Of a stretch of 64,000 nucleotides of DNA, positions 51,392 to 63,102 are shown piece after piece. The position numbers and the translations under genes were made by a program. Under the pieces are notes generated by a model. The model was not told the origin of the DNA. It worked only from the letters and a program-made list of their open reading frames with translations, and did not search any database. The stretch is from Luscinia megarhynchos (lineage: Eukaryota > Chordata > Aves > Passeriformes > Turdidae), in the NCBI GenBank assembly GCA_034336665.1, contig CM067566.1:27930330-27994329 (forward strand). The letters are read 5' to 3'. Position 1 is the stretch's first letter. Every line of letters begins with the position of its first letter.

Positions 51392-53200
51392 ACCACGGAT
51401 ATGTATACTCATGATTCCTTCCCTTGCCACAACATTCTTGTTTTTTCTGTAAACTTGACTGTATTTATTACAAGTATTCAATCACCATCCTTTATAAAAT
51501 ATAAAGAGAGACCACTTCATTCTTGTATTGACTGCTTTAAGGTAATCCAAACACCTTATCTGAGCTGTATGAGTCCCATCAATTATTATGCTAATGTATA
51601 ATTTTCCTCACTTTCAGAATAACAAAATTTTATTGTCTTTATTCATGCTGACCAACCAGTGAAGTTACTCCAAAGTTAGTATATGATTCAATATGACACT
51701 TTCAAAATAATCCTGCATCCTAGTAGAGAATATTTTATAAGAGAAGCAGCACCTGCATCTTAACAGAACATTCAGTCATATTCCTGATCTAAATAGTTAT
51801 AATAATATTTTTACTACGATATTTTAAAAACTAATTTGCTGCTTGTAGAATATAAAGTAGTTTCTCCTGCAAAAAGCCAAACTGCTTTCTGCATTTTCTG
51901 AGGCAGTGTTTTGGCTCAGCTTGTCAGGAGAGTTAATTGACATTCCAAAATGACTGTACTTTATCAAAATTACAACACAAGTATGGAGCACTTTCCTTCT
52001 GGGATTTTGTAGTATACTCAGAAAGACAGACCACAAATCTATAGGAAGATTCCAATCTGGTGGATGCCAGTGGAGAAACTCAGAGACAAAAGTAAACTTT
52101 GTCCAAACCTTGTAATTTATATGCTGATCTAGCTACAGAAAAAAAAATCTAGCCATTTTGTATTCTCACTGCAAACTTCAATTTTTCTTTCTACTAAGAA
52201 GCTTCTTTAATGCAAATCACCATTAGAGTGCCAAGTTTAGTATCAATACAGATTTCACTTTTACTAATCAGAATTATGTATAACTTTGTATTTTTAAAAA
52301 TAATTTCAACTTCAGACCAAAAGAAAATTCAGCATTAACCTTCAGCCAACTACTGCAATTACCACTTACACTTGCAAAGAGTTCAGCAAGAGTCTGTACT
52401 ATAGTAACTGTTGTAGAATTATGCATGACAGATTGCCACTCTAAATTAACAAATTTTGTGAACTACAGTAACTTCGTTTTGCAGAACAACAGATTTAAAT
52501 TCAGCAAAAGATACAAATGAGCCTCTGGCTGAAGCCCAAGAGCCAACTTTACTGTAAACCTCCAGCTGTTATTCTACAATCATAATGCTGAAGCCGTAAT
52601 TACCAATTCCAATATAGGATGCTAACTTGTTCAGCTGCTTCCGTGATAAGATTTCTACTTGAGAATTTTCTTTGTTCTAATCTCACCCATGGATTTCACC
52701 ATCTATATGTTGAAGTTCTTGCTAGTGTTTATTTACTACTGAATTTCTAAGAAAAAAATAATTCCTTTACTTTGTGTCTATGAGATAGAAATAATACACC
52801 ACACAGCAATGGGCTAGTTTGCTGTTTTAAGGCTTGCCATTTTAATGTGAGGTCTTTGCATAACGTGGAGGTTTAGCCTTGAAAAACCTACTCACTTAGT
52901 TACTACCTTAAAAAAAATTGAAATTCAATTTTAAGACTTTAAAAAATATATCACAATCCAGTGAATTAGCAGAGTCTAATCAAAACTGAATTTTAAAAAC
53001 TAACTTCATGTAACTTGTTAAATATGAGAAGTTAGGTAATTTTTTGGAGTAACAATACTAGCAAAGGCTCAAGAATATAATCCAGAAAACGATTTTACAT
53101 CTAAAAAGAATGTTTGTTCTACCTGCCTATTTTTAGAGATTAATTGAATTAAACATATATTGAATATCTATAAACAAAAAAAGAAAAAAATAAGTAACAT

Positions 53201-54648
53201 GTTATGCTGGTTTTGCATGAAAGTCACCTAAAAGGAGGAGTACAGAGCACAGACACACACACAGGGCTTTTTTTTTTCTTTCTCTATGAGAACTTCCTCT
53301 GTGAGTTCCTGGGACCGATCGGAAAGCTGATTTAATAATTGACAGCCTGGGAAACCTATTATATATACCTATTCTCCTCCATGAATCACATTGGTAAAAG
53401 TGAAACTTGGTCTTTTGTCTTCTGGTTTGCAGTGAGGTTAAGGACAGCCCGGCTCAGCCTGGCCCCGCTCCCCATGCGGCCTGGCCGGGCAGGGGTGGGG
53501 GAACCACCAAGGCCCCCTGTTTTCAACTAGGGGCCCCGATGGCCAGGGGAAAGGGAAACCTTTGCTGAGATCCTAGTTCCCTCAACTCCCCCTCAGCGTG
53601 GCCATGGCTTGGCCGGGGCCCTGCCGCTGTCTCGGAGCAGCCATGGGGAGGTGAATCCCCGGCTCCCCACGCACCGTGTGGAAATGCAGCTGGGCTCTGT
53701 CCCAGCCAAGCCCCCCAAGCATTCTCCTGCTGGGCTCTGCAGTTTTCATTCCACCCTCCCTCACGCAGCCTGCATGGCCTGGCACATCTCCAGCAGGGCC
53801 TGGCCCAGCTCCCTTCACCTTCTCTGTGCAACTTAAACTCTTCCCATGCTCGGATAAGACTGCAGATCTCCTGATCTCCCTCGAATGAGAGGAATAAAGC
53901 AGACAGTATACTAAAGTTAGTGAAGTAAAAGCAAGGTTTCTAGGTGGGAAGAGATTGAGGAGATGCTGTGAAATAATTGGCTGAAAAGAACCTTTTTGTA
54001 AGCTATGGGGGTGGACTGGACTACACTGAGAACTCATATAAATTGTGGAGAAATACATGGGGAGGGGTTGAAGTGTTTGAGAAAAAGGATCCTTTGCCCC
54101 GAGGGAATGGGGGTCTCTGTTTTGGAGAATGGAAAGATGAACAGAGACGTTTGATGGAAAAAAGAGATGAAGAGAACTTTTGGCTTTGAACAGCTTGCCC
54201 TTAAAAGTAACACCCCATGTGTTTGACATAACCCATAACACAGCTCTGGAAAGACTGTGAAGACGGGAGCAGTTTTGTGATTTGCAGATTTTCCCGGGTG
54301 GATGTAAATTGGGAAAGTGTGGACACAAGAGAACTTTATTCTTCTCTTGGAACAGAACCCTATGGCCAGAACAAGAAGGAACTTCTCTCTCTAGGGTGAG
54401 CTGAAATGATTATTTAAGTGAAAGACTGACTGAAGTGTGTCCGTATGTTGTGGTTAAGACATATGGAAGTGGAGGGGAGTGATCTGGAAATCTTATTCTG
54501 GAAATCTTATTTTCTCTGTGTTATTAACAATTTTCTTCTTTATACCCTTGTAAGTTTTGGACCTGCCTTGTTTTTGCTCCTAAATCCTATCTCAAAGAGA
54601 AATAGAGTATATTGAAATTGGCAATCCTAAATTAAACTAACACACATC
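53201..54648 (+). mobile_element. LTR-like element with GC-rich core, probable endogenous retrovirus LTR
   Basis: The block starts TGTTATGCTGGTTTTGCATG and ends CTAACACA, the TG...CA form of an LTR. Internally it carries a TATATATAC box-like word near 53360, a GC-rich core at about 53440-53840, AATAAA near 53893 and a T-rich distal part. At about 1.45 kb it would be a long LTR or a composite. No gag, pol or env remnants border it, so a solo LTR is likely. The 248-codon minus frame 53582-54328 and shorter frames inside show no known domain and are treated as chance frames. I found no convincing target-site duplication by eye, and the family name is unknown to me. Confidence 0.5.
54484..54511. 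repeat. 14-bp exact tandem duplication inside the LTR-like element
   Basis: CTGGAAATCTTATT is repeated head to tail without mismatch (54484-54497 and 54498-54511). It is probably a private slip in this copy. Confidence 0.9.
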
Positions 54649-57600
54649 TATTACTTGCACTGCTTAAAAAGAGAAAAAGGATTTTTTAAATTCTAAAATG
54701 TTTTAGTAAATTGTACTATTTCAGTAAAATACTTGTAGCTCTCCCTGCATCTCTTTACTTTACCATATTTTAATTTAGCACTTCCCCAATATGTGTCATG
54801 CTGTGGCCATATTGCTTCCTAAAACTGATGGAAGTTCAGCAGGTTCCTGAGAAATTGATCTGACAGTACAAAAACCCATGAAGTTTTAGTCACTGAAGGA
54901 GGGATTTCAGAACTATATAAAAGAGATGGAAGTTTAAGTCATAACACCAGATGGACAGGGAACTCCTTCAGGAAATGGTAAAAAAAACCAACAAAATCAC
55001 TGTAAAGACATTTTCAAAGCAGAAAATTTCATTGTTGGAGTCAAGTTTTTCTGAAACTAGAGGTTATAACATGACGAATTTATTATGACAACAAATGCTG
55101 CAAAGTACTTAACCAGAAGTAATGCTTGCTATCTGGAATAAAACTCTCCAGCTCTTAAGCCTGCCCAAGCTGGTCATACATATATCTTCATACAAAAAAC
55201 CACTTATTATGAAGCAGTAAAATTCAACTTCGTTTTTTCTAAAAACGAGAAAATACAAAGCTCATTTCAAATGGGAGAAGGACAATATTTTAAATCATTA
55301 TGTTTGCTTGTAGTGGCTATCAGAAGCTGTGATGGAACAAGCAACTTTTCCCTCTAGAGGGCAATGACAATGTCCTAATAAGACACTGTCATGATAATTA
55401 TTCCATAACTTACTTTTTGAATTTCACTCCAGCTAGTCGAGATTAATTCTTATTTTTTTCATCATAAACTTTGAAATATTCATTAATTTTCTCTATTGTG
55501 ATGTCAGAAACAATATTGTGTGCAATATCCCAAAATGTAGAGTATTTCTTAACAGTTAGAAGGCAATTTTCTTTCATTGCTCAGGGACTTTTATTCTTTC
55601 TGATAGAGTAGACAAATACTGAGAATACCAATAGGAAAAACAAAACAAAGCAAAGCAAAACCTCCACCCAACAACTGGTTCTAACACAATACAGTCCTGA
55701 CCAATTGCATTAATAGGTAGAAGAATTATTTTTTCCAAATTGTCTCATGAAGCTCTAGGAGTAAGCTTCTATGACTTTGTCACAGATATCATCAAAACCA
55801 AGAATGGTTCAGAACCTCTCACCTCTGATCTGTAACAAGCAGTCTTTAGGTTTCAGGAATTTGGGGAGTTTTACTTTATTTATTTTTGTAGATTATGAAT
55901 GACTTTACAACTTTATATGGTTTCATTACAAATGCTTTTAAAGCAAGAAGCATCATGCCAGACAAAAAGTATTCTGAAAACAAAACTGACCAAATAAAAC
56001 AAGATTGTAACAATTCTGTTTTATTTCAAGACAAAAAAATTTTCTATCTATAATGGGTAAAATTTATTTTGTAAGTTAACTTGTATTTCTGGAATTTACA
56101 CATTCAAGTTTTAGGACACCAACTTCTGTTTCAGAACAAATACCTTTAGAGTCTTTCTTATATTTATTTTGAAAGTGTTTGAAGTTGTGATTTGATCATT
56201 ACCCTCAATACTTTTGAGATTAATCTGATGTGAAACAGGAAAAGACAAAACAGTGTTATTACTAATGAGCTGAGAATAACTGAAATTTTAAACAGTTAAA
56301 AATGCAATGCTTCCATTATTTTTCTTGTTCTTTTTTGCTTCTAAAAATTACTTGTTTGTACACTCTTCCTCCTAGTTATATCTTATATGCAATCTTGCTG
56401 AGACACTTTGTTGTAGAAGACAATCAGCTTGGGCAGGCATGATTTCCCCTTCTGAAATCTATTCTGACAACTTCCAACATCATTAGACATATAATTTTAT
56501 TTCATGAATATTCTTAGCTTTTGATACATGGAGTCTTTGGATATGAAGTATTTCCTTCTAATTTAAGACATGTTTTTTTGAAAATATGTCTTTTACCTAC
56601 TAAAGGCCTCAGAGTGAGAATAATACACTCCCAAACTTGTAAGAAATACATTAAAAATTATCTCAACAGCCCTCGAGCCAGGGCTAAAAAACTACCAGTA
56701 TTTTGGGGAGATAAAATTATGTTAATGAATACTGTTTGTGCTTCATGTCTTCTGTGGATATTTTTCTGCCACAATGACTCACATTTTTGCCTCTTAGTTT
56801 TACCTGTGCATTCATAGTCCTAAGGTTTACACAGAGGAGCAAAAACTAAGGTGTTCCTCAAGATTATAAAATGTCATGCAAAGGATAAATGTTCTCCAAA
56901 AAGAAATATAAGCAAATTCATGCAAAAAGAGATAAAGGCTGACAGAGATTTTTCCCCTTTTCAAGTCACTTTCAAGTCATCTTCTTTTACTTCATTGTGT
57001 TGGATCAGAATTTCTATCAAAATATTAATAACTTTCTTTAAACATATAGTATTTATTTAATTGCTTAGCTTGTGTAAACTGCAACTAAATTATTTCAAAG
57101 TTGTTCAGGAAATAAAAGGTCATTCCTCAGTGTAAGATGCCCATACAGTTAAAACAGCTCAATCTAAATACACTCTACATGAGAACCAGGTACAAAACAT
57201 TATGACCATCAAACTGAGTTGTCACATGATTTCATTGAAATTTTCCCCACTAGAACACAGATGTATTACATGAAGGGAGTACTTGGAAAACTGAAAATGC
57301 AATTGAAGCTTAAAACAACAATAACTAACCCCCAGAAAAACAGTTCCAACTTAAAGAACTTTCCCACATCTGTCTGAAGGAGTATTCACAAATAAAATTC
57401 AGAGTATCAGGCTGGTATAAAATTGGGTGGATATAGGCCACTCATTACTTGAATCATGAACCATAATCAACCAAAGAAAAAGGTTTGGGTAATATTAACT
57501 CAGATTTTTCAGTGTAAAAAGCAGAGATCTTCCTTGACAGAGCAACAAGTCTCACCAGTAATAACAGATATAGACACTGACATGAAAAAGTGATGTTCAA

Positions 57601-58404
57601 AAGATAAAGTTGTTCAACTGAATGATCCCCAGACAGATTCCATTGAAGTATAGCAAATCAAGAATAAAATAATGAATCAGGGAAGTTCTTATCAGCTGTC
57701 AGCAAAGAGAGAGCATAGTCAAATCAATTTCAGAGTGGTAGTCCCTCCAGAGACTACCAACAAAAAATAGGAATGACTTGTCCTTTGGCAAAGTTTGTGA
57801 TTAAGAAAACCTTATATCTTGTTCATACCAATAAAAGTGAACTGTTGGAATGACATTGTGTTGAGAGCCAAAATGACTTAAGGAGTGCTTTATGACTGTC
57901 CTAGTTCTGGAAACCAGGACAATGCCATAATAGTGACTTTATCCTTAGTGACAGGTGAGTTGTCCCAAAGGGCAAGGCTTGAAGATCATGTATCAGAAAA
58001 ATTAACTGGGAAGCATTTCAAGTTTTATATGAGTGGATTGTGACATGTAGCTACAGAAACAAGTATTGCATTTCATCCTGTGCAATAGCAGTGCAAGATT
58101 CATTGGGTATCTTTGTGATTTTTTTGATATTACAAAAAAAGTGTGCAACGTCATCTCCTAAATGGAGTTTCATCTGATACATTAGTAGTGGTACGACTGC
58201 ATGATTCTTGAACTAGTTCTGACTGCATAGCAGAGGGGTATCTCACATAGCAGGAAGAGAGTAGTTATAGCAAATCTGGCCTTGAAATTTTGGGGGAACT
58301 TGCTGGAGTGGGATGTGGGGGAATATGCTCCTCCTACCCAGTCGCAAAATCAACAAAACCCCATCCTGGCACGTCCTTACTAGAGAGAATGAGCATCTTG
58401 CAAG

Positions 58405-58790
58405 GAGGGGAGACTTTGGAAACTAGAGCCCGGTCAGTCTCGCATCAGTTCATAGCAAGATTATGTGGAAGAGGCCCCTGAAAATTACTGCAGCGTAGAT
58501 ATGAAAAAAGGCAGCTGGGACGAAACGAGCATGGGGTTAGTAAAGGCAGGGTGCACTGGCTTGTGGTCTTGCGAAAAGAAAAGCCTGTCTCAATGCACAT
58601 GAAGATTGTATGTTCTTCCTCAACTTCATGAAGACTTTTGATGTGATCCCCTATGCTGCATCCTAATAATTCGATCAGAAAGAGAACCTCAACAAAGAGT
58701 TGCCTCAGATAAAGAATTCGATGTTGTCACAAATCCACCTAAGGCCCAAACATAAACCTGAATATATGCAATGATTTGGCTGAAATTAGC
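58405..58790 (+). mobile_element. CR1-type LINE fragment, strongly degenerate reverse transcriptase
   Basis: TTTGGAAACTAGAGCCCGGT, CAGTCTCGCATCAGTTCATA and GCAAGATTATGTGGAAGAG follow the CR1 block that encodes [17 protein letters not shown] in intact copies. Further on, TTCCTCAACTTCATGAAGAC and TTTTGATGTGATCCCC correspond to the L.KAFD.VPH block, and a loop near 58750-58790 recalls the region after it. The copy is among the oldest in the window and has no usable frame. Confidence 0.7.
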
Positions 58791-61700
58791 AAAGGGTAAT
58801 TCTGTTTTGATGATTACACATGCTCATAGAAGCAGTGATGAAAGGAATATATTCTAGATTTGCTTTCGTGAAGATTGATCCAGGTTTGAAAATAAAACAA
58901 TGTAAAATAAAGCTCCCTAAATATTGACAATATTTATTCAGTCTCTTGAGTAAAAATCTGGAGGAAAAACTATCTGAAAGAAATTCTGCTTTGAACACCA
59001 CCTACATTTTCTTAATTCACGTAGAATCACATTTTTTAAAACACAAGATATACACAAGTTTTCAGTTTCCTGTGTTCAGTAGGAAGTTCATGTACATTCA
59101 CTATTTCTTTTATTTCTTGACATTTTCCCTGAAGAATTTTATCTCGATTATTAAATTCTATTTTCTCTAAGGATATCTCTGAAAAACACATGCTAATTTC
59201 AGAGAATACAGTTTTAACCTTATTAATTGTGAAAAAGAAAAAAACCAAAAAACAAAGTGATCCTGTCTACTTTAAGGGACAATGGGTTACTTCTTTTTAT
59301 GTAAGAGAAAAAATTTAACAAGGAGAAAACTGGATTTTTTTCACCTCTTAAGAACTGTTTGTGCAAACGAAAAAGATTAATAAACCCAGGAACACATTCT
59401 AAAGAAAACACCATGTACTGCTTTTGTTTGTTATATGACAAGCTAAGAAAACTGTACCTTGATTGTTTCTATTCAAAAGTACACTAGTATGGATGCAGTA
59501 GCATGAGAATAAGAACATTTAATTCAAAAGAACTGAAATATTGAAATAATTCAGGATGTTGCATTTTGTGTTATTTGATTTTATACCTCTTTTAACAATA
59601 CACTATAAAGAATGAACGTTTCATCTAATCAATGCAAATGATATAAATCTGGAAAATATAACCTGGTCTGGATGAAACTTACTGGTTTCAGGCTAGCAAT
59701 TTGATCAAAAGTATACAGCTAGACCATTCATAGCCAATATGCAATTCTCTGAAAAGATTTATTTCATGGAGTATGCATGCCCTAGTTTTGGGGACATAAA
59801 GGTGTCAATTCAGGATCAAATGAGTCCTTATCTGCTCAGGCTTTGATTCATCATTTTAAATTCTGACATGCAGTGAAGCCTGTATAAACATAGAATTTGA
59901 GGTAGGAACCCATAGTTCTGCAGACACCACTAACTAGGTATGGTAAAAATGGCAAAGCAAAAGGAGCAGGGCAAAGGAAACAGCACACTTTGAGTAGCCT
60001 TCTCATTTACACAACTTCTACACAAAAGAAAATATTCATTTTAGTCAAGGCCTGGCTTTCTCACTACTACCTTTGGAAAGAAAATTTTATACTGTCAGAA
60101 GCAAAAGTCACTAGAAGTTTTCTTTTGTTTTTAAGAATTCACAAACATTTGTTTTCCAACTGAATTTAAATCTAAGTATTTTAGCATTTACTTTGAATAT
60201 TTTGGGTTTCAATGAAGCAATCATAAGATAAAAGGCAGTTTCAACCTATATACAAGGCTCAATACCATTCTCTTGATAAAGGCAGTTAAAGGTCTGAATT
60301 TAACCATGCATAAATTATCTTACTTGGGCTTCCAGATATGCAGCAGGCAAGTGGTCATCAGTAAGCATATGTGAGCTTTACACTAGCAAATCTAGCCACT
60401 CTTACATTTAAATTGCAGCAGCAGAGAGCTCAGCTCTGCCTATCTACTCAACAGACTGCTGGGCACTCTTATCATCAGTAATTCCCTATCAGAATCAGGG
60501 GTGAATGCTGCACTCCCAATGAGCATTTTTATCTCTTTCAGATCGAGCTCATGAAAAGATGGCACCAGTGAACGTGTGAGAATTCCAGTCATGCCTCAGC
60601 CACAGCACAGCACACCTGCTGCTGTACCTCACTGCTGATAACACTGGCCTTCCCACCTCACTCTGCCCTGTGCTGCTATGGGAGAACAGTGAAACCTCAC
60701 CTCCTGAGCTGAGAGCATCCATGGGGGTCCCTCAGGGGCCATTCCACAAACCATGTTCTGCAGTGCAGAGGGAATACACCAGTCCTGCAAAGTTGCTACT
60801 GAATGTCTTACAAGTTGTCTCAGGAGTTAAGCAAACAAAGTCACTTTAATGGATGTGTTCTTTTAGAGGGGAATGAGTGTAGGTTTAAAGAATGAGATCT
60901 CCTTCTAGAAAATAAAAAAATGAGTTGTTGATTTCACAGAATATTTTAACTCCAGTATACGTCAAACCTAAACCATTATTACTTCCATGGAACAGGCAGA
61001 CAAAAGCATTGCTATCTCTATTGCCCAAAGTAAACACTGATAGCCAGTGAGCAGGATAACTGCTCAGAATCTGCTGTCAGTATTGACTAGGTCACTATTG
61101 ACTGTGACAAGAGCTCAGAAAACCTAGCTTACTTTTAAGATTTCAACAGCACTATGGTCACTTTTGTAAGTGCCAAAACAGCTCATGTCACATGCAGATA
61201 CCATACATCTGTAGAAATACCTTAAAGAGACAAAACCCTACTGCTAAGCTGGATACAGCCCCAGAGGTTTCTTTTATCATTCCCTTGTGGCATTCCCATT
61301 TGCATGCACACTGAACTTCAGTACAACTACTGAGCAAGTTGGCATAAGACTGGAAAGTGGACCTAGTTCAAAAGTGCTGCAAGATGAGAATAAATCCTGT
61401 CTATATACCACTTTTTTAATCTAGGTGACAAGTGTCTTAAAGTTAATACTTCTAAGCATACCTGGAATTCCAAAAATATTTCACTTGAATTATTTTGTCA
61501 GGTTAATGATCAACTCTATTTTCTGCTGGTTTGAGAATATTTACTGACAAAAATTGTTTTTTCATGAGCCTCACAGGACTAGTGAGACCTTATGTTAGGC
61601 ATCTGGCAGATTCTGCATCCCTTTCCTTTACAATAACTATGCATGAAATATTCATAAAATGCATTCGTGTGCATTTTTTTCTGAGTTTTTTAACAGCTAA

Positions 61701-62569
61701 ATGAAATTAAGACCCTACTCAAGTTTCTATTACTATCACTTGAAACAAAAGTTTTCATTTTCTCTTTTAACAGAACAAATGTTCTGCAATATGAAGCACT
61801 GGGCAAGAAAATATTCCAAATCATTGCTTTCACGTACAGTAACAGGACATGGAACAATAATAGACATTGTCCACGCACAAAAAAAAAATGGAAAAAATGC
61901 ACACATCATCAGTAATGTTCTGCAGCCTTGAATGAAAAGTATGCTTCGTGCAAGGTTGTTTAAATATTATAAAAGTTTTCATTACTAGAACAACACTGCT
62001 ACTCGATTAAACGTTGAAAGATCTTGGCTTTACAAAAAAGGAGGAAGAAGAGAATGTCTCAAGGATTTATTAACACAAGAGTGAACTAATTAAGAGAAAT
62101 CAGAAACTGTCATCTCATTTATGAACGTACTCAAGACTTTTCTTATATACATAGAAGACAGATTTCAACAGATAAAATTTTCCACAAAGGAATTTAGGGT
62201 CAACATACTTGTGATTCCTGTCAAATGTTGGAGTATGCACATTAAAATTCTTTTCAGATGTTTGACTGAAAACCAACATAACATTCTACTCTGATCATAA
62301 GTAATCGCTCTCATGTTTTTTCCAGCATTACAGTAACTGTTTTAATTCATTGACAATGTTAATATAAATGGCATAACTGAATCAAAACAGAAGAGTTAAA
62401 ATGACCTACACTGAATTTCATAGAACAAAATTTCTTGTTTTTCTTTTTTCCTCTGTAGTAGTTTGATGTTATATGATAATTACATTTAAATAACATTTAA
62501 AATGGCTTGCTTTGAAAAATTAAATCCTAGAGTCATTACAGAATATAGCAGGATTTCCTCTACCTAATG

Positions 62570-62612
62570 AAAAAAAAAAAAATTAAAAAAAAAAAAAAAA
62601 AGAAAGAAAAAA
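62570..62612. repeat. A-rich tract
   Basis: A long interrupted A run lies about 390 bp downstream, in transcript sense, of the exon A donor. In the SGCZ transcript it reads as a U-rich tract. No SINE or LINE body was recognised beside it. Confidence 0.85.
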
Positions 62613-63000
62613 TCATGATAGCTAGTGATTAAAAGAACAAAACTATTCCTTATTTCACTGCATTTTGAACTTATCACCACTCTTGTTTTTCTGGACTTTA
62701 CATCAAATGAGAGTCAAATGTTCCATTCCCAGTGCTGAGGTAATTTGAAGCATAAAATATACATGCTTTGAATCTCCTTTCTTTAGGATAAAACATTTCT
62801 TTTAAGAAGGAAGCAAGGCTTCAGGAAAAAGAAAATAATTTTTTGACATGAAGAAAGCTTTCACTGCTAAAGATATTCTCAAAACAAACCTCTACTGACT
62901 GCTAATCTAGGAGGTGTAAGAATTAAACTTTGTAGTTTGAGACTGAAGAGATCAATTTATATTAGCTGCAAATTAAGAAATAAAGATGAAAAATACCTAC

Positions 63001-63102
63001 CTTTCGGGAATGGATTTCTTTCACATATAGTGGAAGTAGAAATTCAGATATTCCTTCAAGTCGTATTCCTTTTTTAGTGACTCTCAAATTTCCCATTCCA
63101 TC
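63001..63102 (-). CDS. SGCZ: SGCZ coding exon A (equivalent to exon 3 of gamma-sarcoglycan)
   Basis: This 102 bp exon encodes 34 complete codons, beginning [17 protein letters not shown] and ending KEIHSRK, phase 0 at its 3' end. It covers the membrane-proximal extracellular segment that follows the transmembrane helix in zeta-sarcoglycan. The length equals that of the homologous gamma-sarcoglycan exon (102 bp). The donor is AAG|GTAGGT (62995-63001). The acceptor is TTGATTGTAG|GATGG (AG at 63103-63104). The region before the acceptor is unusual: an (AT)7 run at 63115-63128 occupies most of the place where a polypyrimidine tract is expected. A CTAA-type branch point candidate (TTCCTAAAG) lies just beyond the AT run. 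Skipping this exon would remove 34 residues without changing the frame. Confidence 0.95.

Larger units (their letters stand above)
20506..63000 (-). other. SGCZ: SGCZ intron between exons A and B (42.5 kb, complete)
   Basis: The complete intron runs from a GTAGGT donor (62995-63000) to a TTTCCCAG acceptor (20506-20513). It holds most of the transposon load: LTR-like elements at about 23.2-24.0 and 53.2-54.6 kb, CR1 relics at 29.1, 34.1, 39.4, 42.0, 51.1 and 58.4 kb, a MIR-like scrap at 48.4 kb and several simple repeats. Stretches between these (20.5-23.2, 24.0-28.7, 30.0-33.8, 35.0-39.3, 39.5-42.0, 43.0-48.4, 48.5-51.1, 51.4-53.2, 54.7-58.4 and 58.8-63.0 kb) hold no gene I can support. No host-gene-like open frame above about 110 codons occurs outside repeats. 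Confidence 0.9.

Noticed and set aside
53582..54328. 248-codon open frame on the minus strand, the longest in the window
   Set aside because: It lies inside an LTR-like GC-rich element, shows no domain, signal peptide or family resemblance, and low stop density is expected at this GC content.
57898..57925. Short imperfect hairpin GTCCTAGTT...AACCAGGAC
   Set aside because: The stem is only about nine pairs with a mismatch, which is expected by chance in 64 kb.
62570..62612. A-rich tract as the tail of a retrogene
   Set aside because: No upstream coding or SINE/LINE body and no target-site duplication could be seen.
20506..63000. microRNA miR-383 hairpin, which lies in an SGCZ intron in other vertebrates
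   Set aside because: I looked for its mature sequence in either orientation and did not see it. The hairpin is probably in a more 5' intron outside this window.
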